64,000 nt of DNA, taken from NCBI GenBank assembly GCA_031414695.1, contig JANNWG010000014.1, positions 62,001 to 126,000 on the forward strand, read 5' to 3'. Positions 33,646 to 41,938 of this stretch are shown piece by piece (the stretch's first letter is position 1; every line of letters begins with the position of its first letter). The notes under the pieces were generated by a model. The model had not been told where the DNA came from. It searched no databases and was given only the letters and a program-made list of their open reading frames with translations. The DNA is from UKL13-2 sp031414695 (GTDB lineage: Bacteria; Pseudomonadota; Gammaproteobacteria; Burkholderiales; Usitatibacteraceae). Position numbers and translations under genes: made by a program.

Positions 33646-36600
33646 ATGCCACCCACTGGAGATGCCAGATCGCTGCGTGAGCAAATCAAGGCTGCACTGG
33701 CTGCCTTTAACGACACTAGCTTGTCAGTTTCTGCCGCCAACCTGCTAAAAGCGTTAGGCTACACAAGCGGAAAAGTAGCAGACTTGGGGCAAAACGCTGA
33801 GGCATTTCTTGGCAATATCGAATCATTTAAGCCAGAGTTGGGTAAATTCAATCGCGATAAAGTTTTCGCCAAACATTGGCGCTCTTGCGCGTTTTTATTC
33901 CAAATCACAAATGACGAAATTCCAGCGCTAGCCATTGGTCAATCATTGTTGGTTGCGGATGCGAATGTCGTCCGTACGCAAATCGAGTCTTTTGTATTCT
34001 TAGCCATTGATTTGGAAGGTGACCAATGGTCGCGCACAGCGCTGGCAGGTATTGCGCGTGAATTAAATCGGCGCTTTCCCATGCCCGCTATTTTGCTGTT
34101 TCGGCACGGTGCATTGTTTTCACTCGCCGTTATCGACAGACGAGCGAGCCTGCGTGACGCCACACGCGACGTGGTGGAAAGCAAAATCACCGTCATTAAA
34201 GATGTGCGACTAGATAGCCCCCATCGCGCACATCTCGACATTTTGGCCGGCCTAGCACTGGTGAGCTTAGCCGAGCTAAAAGAAGGTAAGCGCCCAACCA
34301 ACTTCCGGCAATTGTATGAGGCATGGATTGAGGCGCTGTCGATTCAGGAATTGAACAAAAGCTTTTATGGCGCACTCGCCAACTGGTATTTTTGGGCGCT
34401 TACTCAAGTCCAGTTTCCAAAAGACGCGCCGAAGGATGCTGATAGTCGCGATTCTCTCAGCCTCATTCGACTCATCACGCGCATCATCTTTTGCTGGTTC
34501 CTCAAAGAAAAGGGCCTGCTGCCTGATGCGCTTTTTAACCCAAATACGGTAGCCACGCTGCTAAACGACGACAGCCCAGCGGAGAGCACTTACTACAAAG
34601 CCATCCTGCAAAATCTCTTCTTCGCCACACTCAATCAGGAGATGGACCAGCGCGTGTTCCGCAAGGCGGGGCAGAATTTCATGGCGCACAATCTTTATCG
34701 CTACCGCAGCTTGATGAAGCAACCGGATGCAGTCCAAAAGCTTCTCGCTGCTATCCCATTCATGAACGGTGGGCTTTTCGAGTGCCTCGACAAAACGCGA
34801 GGCACAAAAGAAAAGCCGGAATACGTGCGTATTGACGGCTTCTCCGACCGCGAAGATAACCCGCTCAAGATACCTAACGATCTTTTCTTCGGCGAAGAGC
34901 GCATCGTCGATCTCAGCGATTCGTATGGTGACAAAAAATTTAAGTCAGCCAAAGTTTCTGGGCTTATTCACATTCTTGATCGTTATAAATTCACCGTCGC
35001 TGAAAACACCCCTATCGAGGAAGAAGTTGCGCTCGACCCAGAGCTGCTCGGTAAGGTCTTCGAGAATCTGCTCGCCGCCTACAACCCAGAAACCGGTGCC
35101 ACCGCCCGTAAGCAGACTGGCTCGTTCTATACACCGCGTGAAATCGTCAACTACATGGTCGACGAGTCGCTCATTGACTGCTTCAAAACCAAGCTGGAAG
35201 CCGCCGATCTTCTTCTCGCAGGTCGGGTTAGCCCGATAGGGCGTAACCCGATGAGCAGCGTTTCGGCAAATGTTGATATTGGGTTACGCAATGAATCTGC
35301 TAACAAAACCAACACCACGATAAATACCGAATTGCGCCTCCGCCATTTGTTCACTTATAACGACCAGCCGCATTCGTTTGCTGCCGATGAGGTGAAGGCT
35401 CTTATTGCGGCAATTGATCACCTGAAGATTCTCGATCTCGCCTGTGGTTCCGGCGCGTTCCCGATGGGTGTGCTGCACAAGCTCGTCTTTGTACTCGGCA
35501 AGCTCGATCCTGGCAACCGACTATGGAAGGCTCGCCAACTTGCCAAGGCCAGTGAAATCCCCGATGCCACCGTACGTGAGCGCGTTATGGACGACATCGA
35601 GCAGACCTTCGGTGCCAACGAACTCGACTATGGTCGTAAGCTCTATCTTATCGAGAACTGTATTTATGGCGCAGACATTCAACCTATCGCTGTTCAGATT
35701 ACTAAGTTGCGTTTCTTCATCTCGCTGGTTGTGGAGCAGAAGATCAACCCAGAAACTGATAACCTCGGTATCCGCCCGCTACCCAATCTCGAAACCAAAT
35801 TTGTCGCAGCCAACACGCTCATCGGTATCGACAGGCCGGGGCAACAACAGCTGCGTAACATGGATATCGATGTCAAGGAAGCCGAACTCCGCCGCGTGCG
35901 TGAACGACACTTTCTCGCTCGCACACCGACCACCAAAGCAAAGTGCCGCGAGCAGGATTTCACGCTGCGTGCGGAAATAGCCGAATTACTTAAAGGCGAC
36001 GGCTGGAACACCGCCACGGCGTGCGCCCTCGCCGATTGGAATCCCTACGACCAGAATGCTTCGGCAGGCTTCTTTGAGCCTGAATGGATGTTCGGTCTTT
36101 TAACTGGCTTCGACGTTTGCATAGGCAATCCGCCTTGGGTTTCGTTGATTGGTAAGCATGGCATTGAAGACAACCAAAATTTAAAGGAAGTGTATTTGTC
36201 TCTCTACGCAGGCAATACATACATGCCAAATTTGTACGAGTTTTTCCTCAGGCGAGGCCTTAGTCTGATCAATGCAAATGGCTATCTTGTTTTTATCATT
36301 CCCGACAGGTTCGGGTTCAACGAGTCTTTTGCATCTTTGCGGAAACTGATCTTGGAAAGGCATTCAATTCTTCAAATAGTATACAAGTGGCATTTCGAGA
36401 GCGTTATCGCTGACACGATGACTATTCTCATTCGTCATAGCAAGGAACCCTTTACTCCAATGCTGATTAAGAACAGACCAGAAGAAGCGTTCGTCGAAAT
36501 ACTGGCATCCCAATTGATCTCGACTCATGAGTGCGCCCTCAAAGGCTTCAAGAACTTGAAAACGAAGTGGCTAGTTGAGAAGCTGATTGGCTTTTCCACG

Positions 36601-37236
36601 CCACTCCGCGCGTTAGCTAAATCGACGTCAGGATTCGGTGGTAAATCCTCATTGATTTCTCAAGACAGAAAAACAAAAGATCAGACTCCAATACTGAAGG
36701 GTGCTTCGATTACTAGATATTCTATACTGGGGAACTACTACTTTGATTTCAAGCCGGAGAACCTCTCTGGGCGAACCCGCGATACTCGAAAGCTGGGGCT
36801 GGCGGAGAAAATCTTATTGAGAAAAACGGGAGATAGGATCATCGCTGCTTTTGATGACAAGGGCACTTTCCCAGAGCAGTCTCTATATTTTCTTTACGAC
36901 GTAAAAGCCGGTATATCTCCAAAGTTTATTTTAGGACTATTAAACTCGCGGCTCGTTACATGGTTTTACTTGAATTTTCTTGTCACCAATCTTGATAGTA
37001 CGCCGCAGCTAAAAAATTACGATCTTGATTCACTACCAATCAGAGTTCCTGAAAACCAAACTGCAATTGTGTCACTTGTGGATGAAGTTCTCGCCACAAA
37101 AAGAAGTAACCCAGATACTGAAACGCTGCGACTTGAGCGCGAAATTGATGACCTTGTTTACAAGCTCTACGCGCTCACAACTGACGAAGTACACCTCGTA
37201 GAGCAATCCTCGAAGTCACGAAGCGCGAGTAGGTAA
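33646..37236 (+). CDS. Large Eco57I-type class I DNA methyltransferase
   Basis: 1196 residues. The N-terminal 450 residues are helical with no PD-(D/E)XK site that I can see. Then come TGSFYTPREIVNYMVDESL near 490, SAM-binding motif I ILDLACGSGAFPMGVL near 596, IYGADIQPIAVQITKLRF, and the catalytic IGNPPWVSL near 828, which fits N6-adenine methylation. The last 250 residues look like a target-recognition domain, closing VDEVLATKRSNPDTETLRLEREIDDLVYKLY. Residues about 526-548 are encoded by an inserted palindromic repeat. With the helicase it may form a restriction or phage-exclusion system in which this enzyme marks self. Confidence 0.9.
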   Translation: MPPTGDARSLREQIKAALAAFNDTSLSVSAANLLKALGYTSGKVADLGQNAEAFLGNIESFKPELGKFNRDKVFAKHWRSCAFLFQITNDEIPALAIGQSLLVADANVVRTQIESFVFLAIDLEGDQWSRTALAGIARELNRRFPMPAILLFRHGALFSLAVIDRRASLRDATRDVVESKITVIKDVRLDSPHRAHLDILAGLALVSLAELKEGKRPTNFRQLYEAWIEALSIQELNKSFYGALANWYFWALTQVQFPKDAPKDADSRDSLSLIRLITRIIFCWFLKEKGLLPDALFNPNTVATLLNDDSPAESTYYKAILQNLFFATLNQEMDQRVFRKAGQNFMAHNLYRYRSLMKQPDAVQKLLAAIPFMNGGLFECLDKTRGTKEKPEYVRIDGFSDREDNPLKIPNDLFFGEERIVDLSDSYGDKKFKSAKVSGLIHILDRYKFTVAENTPIEEEVALDPELLGKVFENLLAAYNPETGATARKQTGSFYTPREIVNYMVDESLIDCFKTKLEAADLLLAGRVSPIGRNPMSSVSANVDIGLRNESANKTNTTINTELRLRHLFTYNDQPHSFAADEVKALIAAIDHLKILDLACGSGAFPMGVLHKLVFVLGKLDPGNRLWKARQLAKASEIPDATVRERVMDDIEQTFGANELDYGRKLYLIENCIYGADIQPIAVQITKLRFFISLVVEQKINPETDNLGIRPLPNLETKFVAANTLIGIDRPGQQQLRNMDIDVKEAELRRVRERHFLARTPTTKAKCREQDFTLRAEIAELLKGDGWNTATACALADWNPYDQNASAGFFEPEWMFGLLTGFDVCIGNPPWVSLIGKHGIEDNQNLKEVYLSLYAGNTYMPNLYEFFLRRGLSLINANGYLVFIIPDRFGFNESFASLRKLILERHSILQIVYKWHFESVIADTMTILIRHSKEPFTPMLIKNRPEEAFVEILASQLISTHECALKGFKNLKTKWLVEKLIGFSTPLRALAKSTSGFGGKSSLISQDRKTKDQTPILKGASITRYSILGNYYFDFKPENLSGRTRDTRKLGLAEKILLRKTGDRIIAAFDDKGTFPEQSLYFLYDVKAGISPKFILGLLNSRLVTWFYLNFLVTNLDSTPQLKNYDLDSLPIRVPENQTAIVSLVDEVLATKRSNPDTETLRLEREIDDLVYKLYALTTDEVHLVEQSSKSRSASR
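35221..35290. repeat. Palindromic repeat inserted in frame inside the methyltransferase gene
   Basis: TCGGGTTA-GCCC, loop GATA, GGGC-G-TAACCCGA forms a 12-bp stem at 35223-35251, and ATTGGGTTACGC at 35278-35289 repeats the arm. GGGTTA...TAACCC elements of this kind are common intergenic repeats in proteobacteria. Here one lies in the coding sequence between the FYTPRE and motif I segments and keeps the frame open. Confidence 0.75.
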
Positions 37237-37262
37237 GCCACGCAAGCGATTTAGAGGATGCC

Positions 37263-37491
37263 ATGAGCACTATTGATCCCTGCGACGTGGCCAACCGCAG
37301 CAGCAACATTCAATTCTACCCGGACGACTGGAAAAGCCTACCTATTCTGGACGTGCCGCCACCACAGCAGCAGCCCGTTTTCAAGCCCGTGGAGCAGATT
37401 CGAGGCAAAGTGCGCCGATCCTCAAACAGATATATCAGCATTCGAAGCCGAGTTGGATCATGCCGTCGCGCTACTTTACGGAACAGCGTGA
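37263..37491 (+). pseudogene. Frameshifted relic of a second methyltransferase C-terminus
   Basis: After an ATG at 37263, one frame reads NIQFYPDDWKSLPILDVPPP and on to PVEQI. From about 37402 the next frame continues EAKCADPQTDISAFEAELDHAVALLYGTA and stops. Together they align with the intact upstream enzyme's end (LDSLPIRVPENQ, LVDEVLATKRSNPDTE, EIDDLVYKLYALT). One extra base near 37401 explains the shift. It is a remnant of another or an older methyltransferase copy. Confidence 0.7.
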
Positions 37492-37536
37492 TGATTCGCC
37501 GCACAGTCGGGACAATTTATCCGCAACGAGCAAGCG

Positions 37537-37680
37537 ATGAAGCAACGTAAAGCACCTAATTCCCCCTTAGCATCGCTGCCGATTGATTCGGTGTGGGATA
37601 GCAAATATCGGGTGGTGGCGCAATTGGGCGAAGTGCCTAATGTGCACGATAGTGGCATCGCTATCTCAATAAAAATCTAG
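37537..37680 (+). other. Small unassigned open frame after the relic
   Basis: MKQRKAPNSPLASLPIDSVW and 27 more residues, ending ISIKI; the frame is open upstream to 37495 without a start. No family recognised. It may be another gene remnant at the island edge. The stop codon TAG is the last codon before the family A copy. Confidence 0.3.
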
Positions 37681-37746
37681 AAACCCTAATATTTACGGCT
37701 TATTTCAGGTGATTTAATCTGAAAACACCCGCTAATAAACGAGTTT
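37681..37746. repeat. Family A 66-bp palindrome, copy 5 (right flank of the defence island)
   Basis: AAACCCTAATATTTACGG at the left, CTAATAAACGAGTTT at the right. It ends exactly at the last base of the permease stop codon. Its partner copy flanks the other side of the island at 29069. Confidence 0.85.
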
Positions 37747-38624
37747 CATTTTTTTAACCGCGGATTCATCACATCCCTTAATTGATCCGCAACCAAGTTA
37801 ATCGACATCACCGTTATCAATAACGCCAAGCCCGGATAAAACGATATCCAATATTTACCGCTCATGAGATAGGTGAAGCCATTCGAGATTAGTAGCCCCA
37901 AAGATGGCTCAGTCACTGGCAAGCCTAAGCCTAAAAATGAGAGCGTGGCCTCAAGTGAAATCGCATGGGCGATTTGTACGGTGGCGACCACGATGAGTGG
38001 TGGTAGACAATTTGGCAGCATATGGCGAAAGACGATGCGCGGTTTTGAGAGTGCTAATACGGTGGCGGCCTCCACATATTCTTTTTGTCGCTCAACTAAG
38101 GCTTGCGCGCGCACGGTTCTGGCGTAATAGGCCCACTGCACGGTGATTAAAGCGATGATGACTTTGTCGATGCCTTGGCCGAAGACGGCTAATAAAATGA
38201 GTGCAATCAATATCGCCGGGAATGACAATTGAATATCGACAATCCGCATGATGAGCGTATCCACCCAGCCGCCAAAATACGCCGCTAACATGCCAAAGAC
38301 TAAGCCAATCGAGAGCGCGAATACGGTGGATAAAATGCCCACGCCAAGTGACGTGCGTAGCCCATAAAAAATGCCCGACAACATATCGCGACCTTGATCA
38401 TCCGTGCCAAGTAAAAATGTCTTGCCTGACATAGATGCCTCACCCGGTGCTAATTTACCGTCGAGCACATCGAGCTGACTTAAATCGTAGGGGTTTTGTG
38501 GCGAGAGCAACGGTGCGGCTAGGGCGACGAATGCGACGAGCAGCAATAAACCAAGGCCGATCAAGGCTAATTTTGATTCGGCAAATTCGAGCCAAAAACG
38601 TTTGATTGGGGAGTCTTGCAACAT
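37746..38624 (-). CDS. Peptide ABC transporter permease (DppC/OppC family)
   Basis: 292 residues. One N-terminal helix (LALIGLGLLLLVAFVALAAPLL), the long periplasmic NPYDLSQLDVLDGKLAPG and LLGTDDQGRDMLSGIFYG typical of DppC, then five more helices. The EAA loop reads EAATVLALSKPRIVFRHMLPN. The stop codon lies in a family A repeat. Its start overlaps the DppB-like stop by one base. Confidence 0.94.
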   Translation of the reverse strand: MLQDSPIKRFWLEFAESKLALIGLGLLLLVAFVALAAPLLSPQNPYDLSQLDVLDGKLAPGEASMSGKTFLLGTDDQGRDMLSGIFYGLRTSLGVGILSTVFALSIGLVFGMLAAYFGGWVDTLIMRIVDIQLSFPAILIALILLAVFGQGIDKVIIALITVQWAYYARTVRAQALVERQKEYVEAATVLALSKPRIVFRHMLPNCLPPLIVVATVQIAHAISLEATLSFLGLGLPVTEPSLGLLISNGFTYLMSGKYWISFYPGLALLITVMSINLVADQLRDVMNPRLKK

Positions 38625-39610
38625 TAGTGTCCTCCACCAGCCGTTGCACCCAAGCGCACGCGCGGGTCAAGCCATGAATAAATCATATCGACCGCAAAGT
38701 TAATAAAAATAAATAGCGTAACAATAACCATCAGATACGCAACAATCACCGGTCGATCAAGTTGATTAATCGAGTCAATGAGCAACTTGCCGGTGCCCGG
38801 CCAGGCGAAAATAGATTCCGTCACAATCGCAAAGGCAATCACCGAGCCAAATTCAAGCCCGATGACCGTCACAATCGGGATCATGATATTTTTTAACACA
38901 TGCACGCCGATGACGCGTTGTGTCGAGAGGCCTTTGGCGCGGGCAAACTTTATGTAGTCTTGCAAAATCGTTTCTCGCACTTGCGCGCGGGTGAGGCGTA
39001 TCAACAGTGATAATTTGAAGAGCGCGAGATTGATCGCAGGAAGGAGTAAATGCGATAACCCATCAGCGGACAAAAAGCTAACCGGAATGCCGAGCAACAT
39101 GGTGGTTTCGCCGCGCCCATTTGAGGGCAACCAGCCAAGCTGCACAGCAAAAAACATAATGAGGATGAGCCCTACCCAAAATGTCGGTAACGAAAACCCG
39201 ATGATCGAAATAGCCATAATGCTGCGGCCAATAAATGAATCGGGTTTCAAACCAGCAATCAATCCCAGCGGGATGCCGATAAATACCGCAATGACCATCG
39301 CTGCAAAAGCAAGCTCCAATGTCGCGGGCATTTTTGACATGATGAGTGTGAGTGCTGACGTGCCAAACACAAATGATTTGCCCAAGTCACCAGTGACGGC
39401 GCCTTTCAAAAACACCCAGTATTGTTCAACTAACGGTTTATCCAAGCCCATTGCCACTGTTGCGCGTGCGCGCTCAATCTCGTCAGCTTGCGGATTGATG
39501 AGCATTTCAATTGGGTCGCCAATGGCAAATACGCCCAAAAACACGATGAGCGACATCACCAACAAGACAAAGCCTGATTGGGCGAGACGGCGAATAAAGT
39601 AGGCGAACAC
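38624..39610 (-). CDS. Peptide ABC transporter permease (DppB/OppB family)
   Basis: 328 residues. It begins with the DppB-type helix FIRRLAQSGFVLLVMSLIVF and has six membrane helices. The EAA loop is DYIKFARAKGLSTQRVIGVHVLKN, followed by VTVIGLEFGSVIAFAIVTE. It overlaps the DppC-like gene by one base, so both permeases are made together. Confidence 0.94.
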   Translation of the reverse strand: MFAYFIRRLAQSGFVLLVMSLIVFLGVFAIGDPIEMLINPQADEIERARATVAMGLDKPLVEQYWVFLKGAVTGDLGKSFVFGTSALTLIMSKMPATLELAFAAMVIAVFIGIPLGLIAGLKPDSFIGRSIMAISIIGFSLPTFWVGLILIMFFAVQLGWLPSNGRGETTMLLGIPVSFLSADGLSHLLLPAINLALFKLSLLIRLTRAQVRETILQDYIKFARAKGLSTQRVIGVHVLKNIMIPIVTVIGLEFGSVIAFAIVTESIFAWPGTGKLLIDSINQLDRPVIVAYLMVIVTLFIFINFAVDMIYSWLDPRVRLGATAGGGH

Positions 39611-39643
39611 TTGGCTAAAAAGTGGCGTGTTATTTAATCGGCT

Positions 39644-41239
39644 TTATTTGACAGCCATCGGCTTTAACCCCAACGCCAAGGTGTATTGATCGGTGCGCGC
39701 GGTGTACTTCAAGCCCTTCGCTGCCGCCCAAGTAGAAACTTCATAGTGAAGCGGAATTAAGCCAACATCATTCATCACCATCTCAGCAGCGCGAATGATG
39801 GCGGCTTCGCGCTTTTTATCATCCATTGTTACTAGCGCTTCGCTTAGTAATTGATCAAACGCGGGGTTTGAGTAACGGCCACGATTGGTTACGCCCATGC
39901 CTTTGGCGGTGTCATAGGTGGCAAGCAGCGAGCGCATCGCCGAGCCTTGCTCACCAGATTCCGTGCCCCAGCCGAGCAGCATATAGCCGAACTCAAGCTT
40001 GGTGGCGCGGGTGAAGTAAACAGCGGACGGCATCGTCTCCACTTTCACATCAATGCCGATACGCGAATACATTTGCGCCAAGGCCTGCGCAATATTGGCA
40101 TCGTTGATATAGCGATTATTTGGCCCATGAATCGTCATCGCAAAACCATTCGGATAACCCGCCTCAGCCAATAATTTTTTGGCACCTTCAGCGTCAAATT
40201 TCATTGGCGTTAATTTTTTACTCGTGCCAAAAAATATTGTCGGCAATAGCTGTGCGGCCGATTGCGCTTTGCCTTCCATCACGCGCGCCACAATCGCATC
40301 ACGATTCACTGCCATCGACAATGCGCGACGCACACGCGCATCGCGGAAGGGGTTTTTATCCAGCGGCTTGCCATCTTTGGCAAATACAAAGGGCGGTGAT
40401 TTTTCCGTACTTTGATTGAGGTGTACGTAAATGACACGATTCGAAATTTTATCAACCAGATTGTATTTGGTATCTTTTGATAACTTGGCGATGTCGGCAG
40501 TGGGCACAGTTTCTATCATTTGTACGTCACCAGATAGCAATGCCGCCACCCGTGCTGCAGGGTTGGTGAGCATTTTGAACGTCACCACATCCCACGGCTC
40601 TTCACCGCCCCAGTAGCCGTAGTTAGCTTTTAAGATCACGCGCTGATTGGGCATGTACTCTTGAAATTTGTATGCACCTGTACCGATAGCCGCGCGACCG
40701 GCGTTGTAATCTTCCGTGTTGGCTTTTTCGCCTACTTTTTTGGACACGATCATCACCGTCGATAAATCTGACGGGAGCAACACGTGCGGGGTGGCAGTTT
40801 TAAATTGAATCGTATGCGGGTTGATAATCTTGATATCAACTATGGCGCGCGTAAAGGTGGCAAACGAAGACGGGCTATTGGGTACATTGGGCACCCGCTT
40901 TATGCTGAAGGCGACATCCTCGGCCGTAAATGGTGCGCCATCATGCCAACGCACGTTTTGACGCAGCTTAAATTCCCACGTCAGATCATCCATGGCGCGC
41001 CACGAAATGGCTAGGCTTGGTATGAGTTTTTGATTGTCGTCGGTTTTGACTAGCCCTTCATATACGTGCCGCGCCATCGCATTGTTAGGGCCGATGTTGT
41101 GATAATGCGGATCCATTGAGGTAATGGCAGCTTGTAGGCCAATGGAAATATCACGCGCCTTCGTGGGGGCACTTGTTTGAGCGCTCGCGCTTATTGAAAT
41201 TAACAACGCAACGCAAATTGATACGATCACTCGAAACAT
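39644..41239 (-). CDS. Peptide ABC transporter substrate-binding protein (SBP family 5)
   Basis: 531 residues with a Sec signal peptide (VIVSICVALLISISASAQ). Family 5 features are ITSMDPHYHNIGPNNAMARHVYEGL, SWRAMDDLTWEFKLRQNVRWHDGAPFTAEDV and the ligand-cleft segment LLGWGTESGEQGS. A GGGAG box precedes the ATG. It is the first gene of the transporter operon and binds di- or oligopeptides or related compounds in the periplasm. The two linked acyl-amino-acid hydrolases hint at N-acylated ligands (inference). Confidence 0.94.
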   Translation of the reverse strand: MFRVIVSICVALLISISASAQTSAPTKARDISIGLQAAITSMDPHYHNIGPNNAMARHVYEGLVKTDDNQKLIPSLAISWRAMDDLTWEFKLRQNVRWHDGAPFTAEDVAFSIKRVPNVPNSPSSFATFTRAIVDIKIINPHTIQFKTATPHVLLPSDLSTVMIVSKKVGEKANTEDYNAGRAAIGTGAYKFQEYMPNQRVILKANYGYWGGEEPWDVVTFKMLTNPAARVAALLSGDVQMIETVPTADIAKLSKDTKYNLVDKISNRVIYVHLNQSTEKSPPFVFAKDGKPLDKNPFRDARVRRALSMAVNRDAIVARVMEGKAQSAAQLLPTIFFGTSKKLTPMKFDAEGAKKLLAEAGYPNGFAMTIHGPNNRYINDANIAQALAQMYSRIGIDVKVETMPSAVYFTRATKLEFGYMLLGWGTESGEQGSAMRSLLATYDTAKGMGVTNRGRYSNPAFDQLLSEALVTMDDKKREAAIIRAAEMVMNDVGLIPLHYEVSTWAAAKGLKYTARTDQYTLALGLKPMAVK

Positions 41240-41326
41240 AAAGGCTCCCTAAATATGGCTGTTGTTTGATGCATGATAATAACGGAAACACCGCACGCAC
41301 AGTGTAGTTACATAAGGACAAGCGAT

Positions 41327-41653
41327 ATGGGCATGATTGAAAATTTTGAAGCCATGTTGGCTGCTGGTAAAGATTCCGCGCTGCTGCGGTTTTCATTGGG
41401 TAATGCGTATTTACTAGCCGCCGATGCCGCATTAGTTGAAAAAGCGATTACGCATTTAGCCGCTGCCGTCGCGTTGGATAAAGATTATTCCGCCGCATGG
41501 AAATTATTAGGCAAAGCTTATGTGGCGAATGCACGCACTGACGACGCCAAAGCCGCCTATGCGGAGGGCATTCGCGCCGCCACGGACAAAGGCGATAAGC
41601 AAGCCGCAAAAGAGATGACGGTGTTTTTGAAGCGGCTGTATAGCGCTAAATAA
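41327..41653 (+). CDS. Small TPR-repeat protein
   Basis: 108 residues from ATG 41327, eight bases after AAGGA; an upstream in-frame ATG at 41273 lacks a ribosome site. Two to three tetratricopeptide helices are visible: FSLGNAYLLAADAALVEKAITHLAAAVALDKDYSAAWKLLGKAYVANARTDDAKAAYAEGI in outline, i.e. the pattern A-x-x-x-L-G-x-A-Y. A protein-interaction scaffold, partner unknown. It is divergent from the transporter operon. Confidence 0.82.
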   Translation: MGMIENFEAMLAAGKDSALLRFSLGNAYLLAADAALVEKAITHLAAAVALDKDYSAAWKLLGKAYVANARTDDAKAAYAEGIRAATDKGDKQAAKEMTVFLKRLYSAK

Positions 41654-41660
41654 TTTAGGT

Positions 41661-41848
41661 AACTTCTCATAACCTCAAATTCCGTTCGCCCTGATCCTTC
41701 GGCAAGCTCAGGACGGGGTACGCTGCGCGTATCGAAGGGTTGTTCAAATCCTATAAATCAAGCACTTAAAAGTGTGTGCTTCGATACGCGTAGCGTGCCC
41801 TGTCCTGAGCTTGTCGAAGGATCAGCACGAACGGCAGATTATGAGAAG
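41661..41848. repeat. Family B hairpin repeat, long-stem version
   Basis: Outer arms AACTTCTCATAACC and ATTATGAGAAG match the copy at 15454. Next to CCGTTCGCCCTGA the left arm gains TCCTTCGGCAAGCTCAGGAC plus about 14 bases, and the right arm gains the matching GTCCTGAGCTTGTCGAAGGA plus about 14. The loop TATAAATCAAGCACTTAA is shared. The whole is a 188-bp near-perfect hairpin in a convergent gap, followed by a family A copy. Confidence 0.9.
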
Positions 41849-41858
41849 CGCCTATAAA

Positions 41859-41924
41859 AAACTTGCCTATCGGCGGGTGTTTTCAAGCATAATTGCCGCA
41901 AGATGCCCGTCGATAGGCGAGTTT
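41859..41924. repeat. Family A 66-bp palindrome, copy 6
   Basis: AAACTTGCCTATCGGCGGGT at the left and GCCCGTCGATAGGCGAGTTT at the right. The arm core GCCTAT/ATAGGC replaces the CGTTTAT/ATAAACG of other copies on both sides, a compensatory change that keeps the stem. Confidence 0.9.
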
Positions 41925-41938
41925 GTAGTTTGCAAATG

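Noticed and set aside
35151..35980. Frames overlapping the large methyltransferase in other frames
   Set aside because: The methyltransferase frame carries all motifs; the others show low-complexity Ser/Arg-rich translations.
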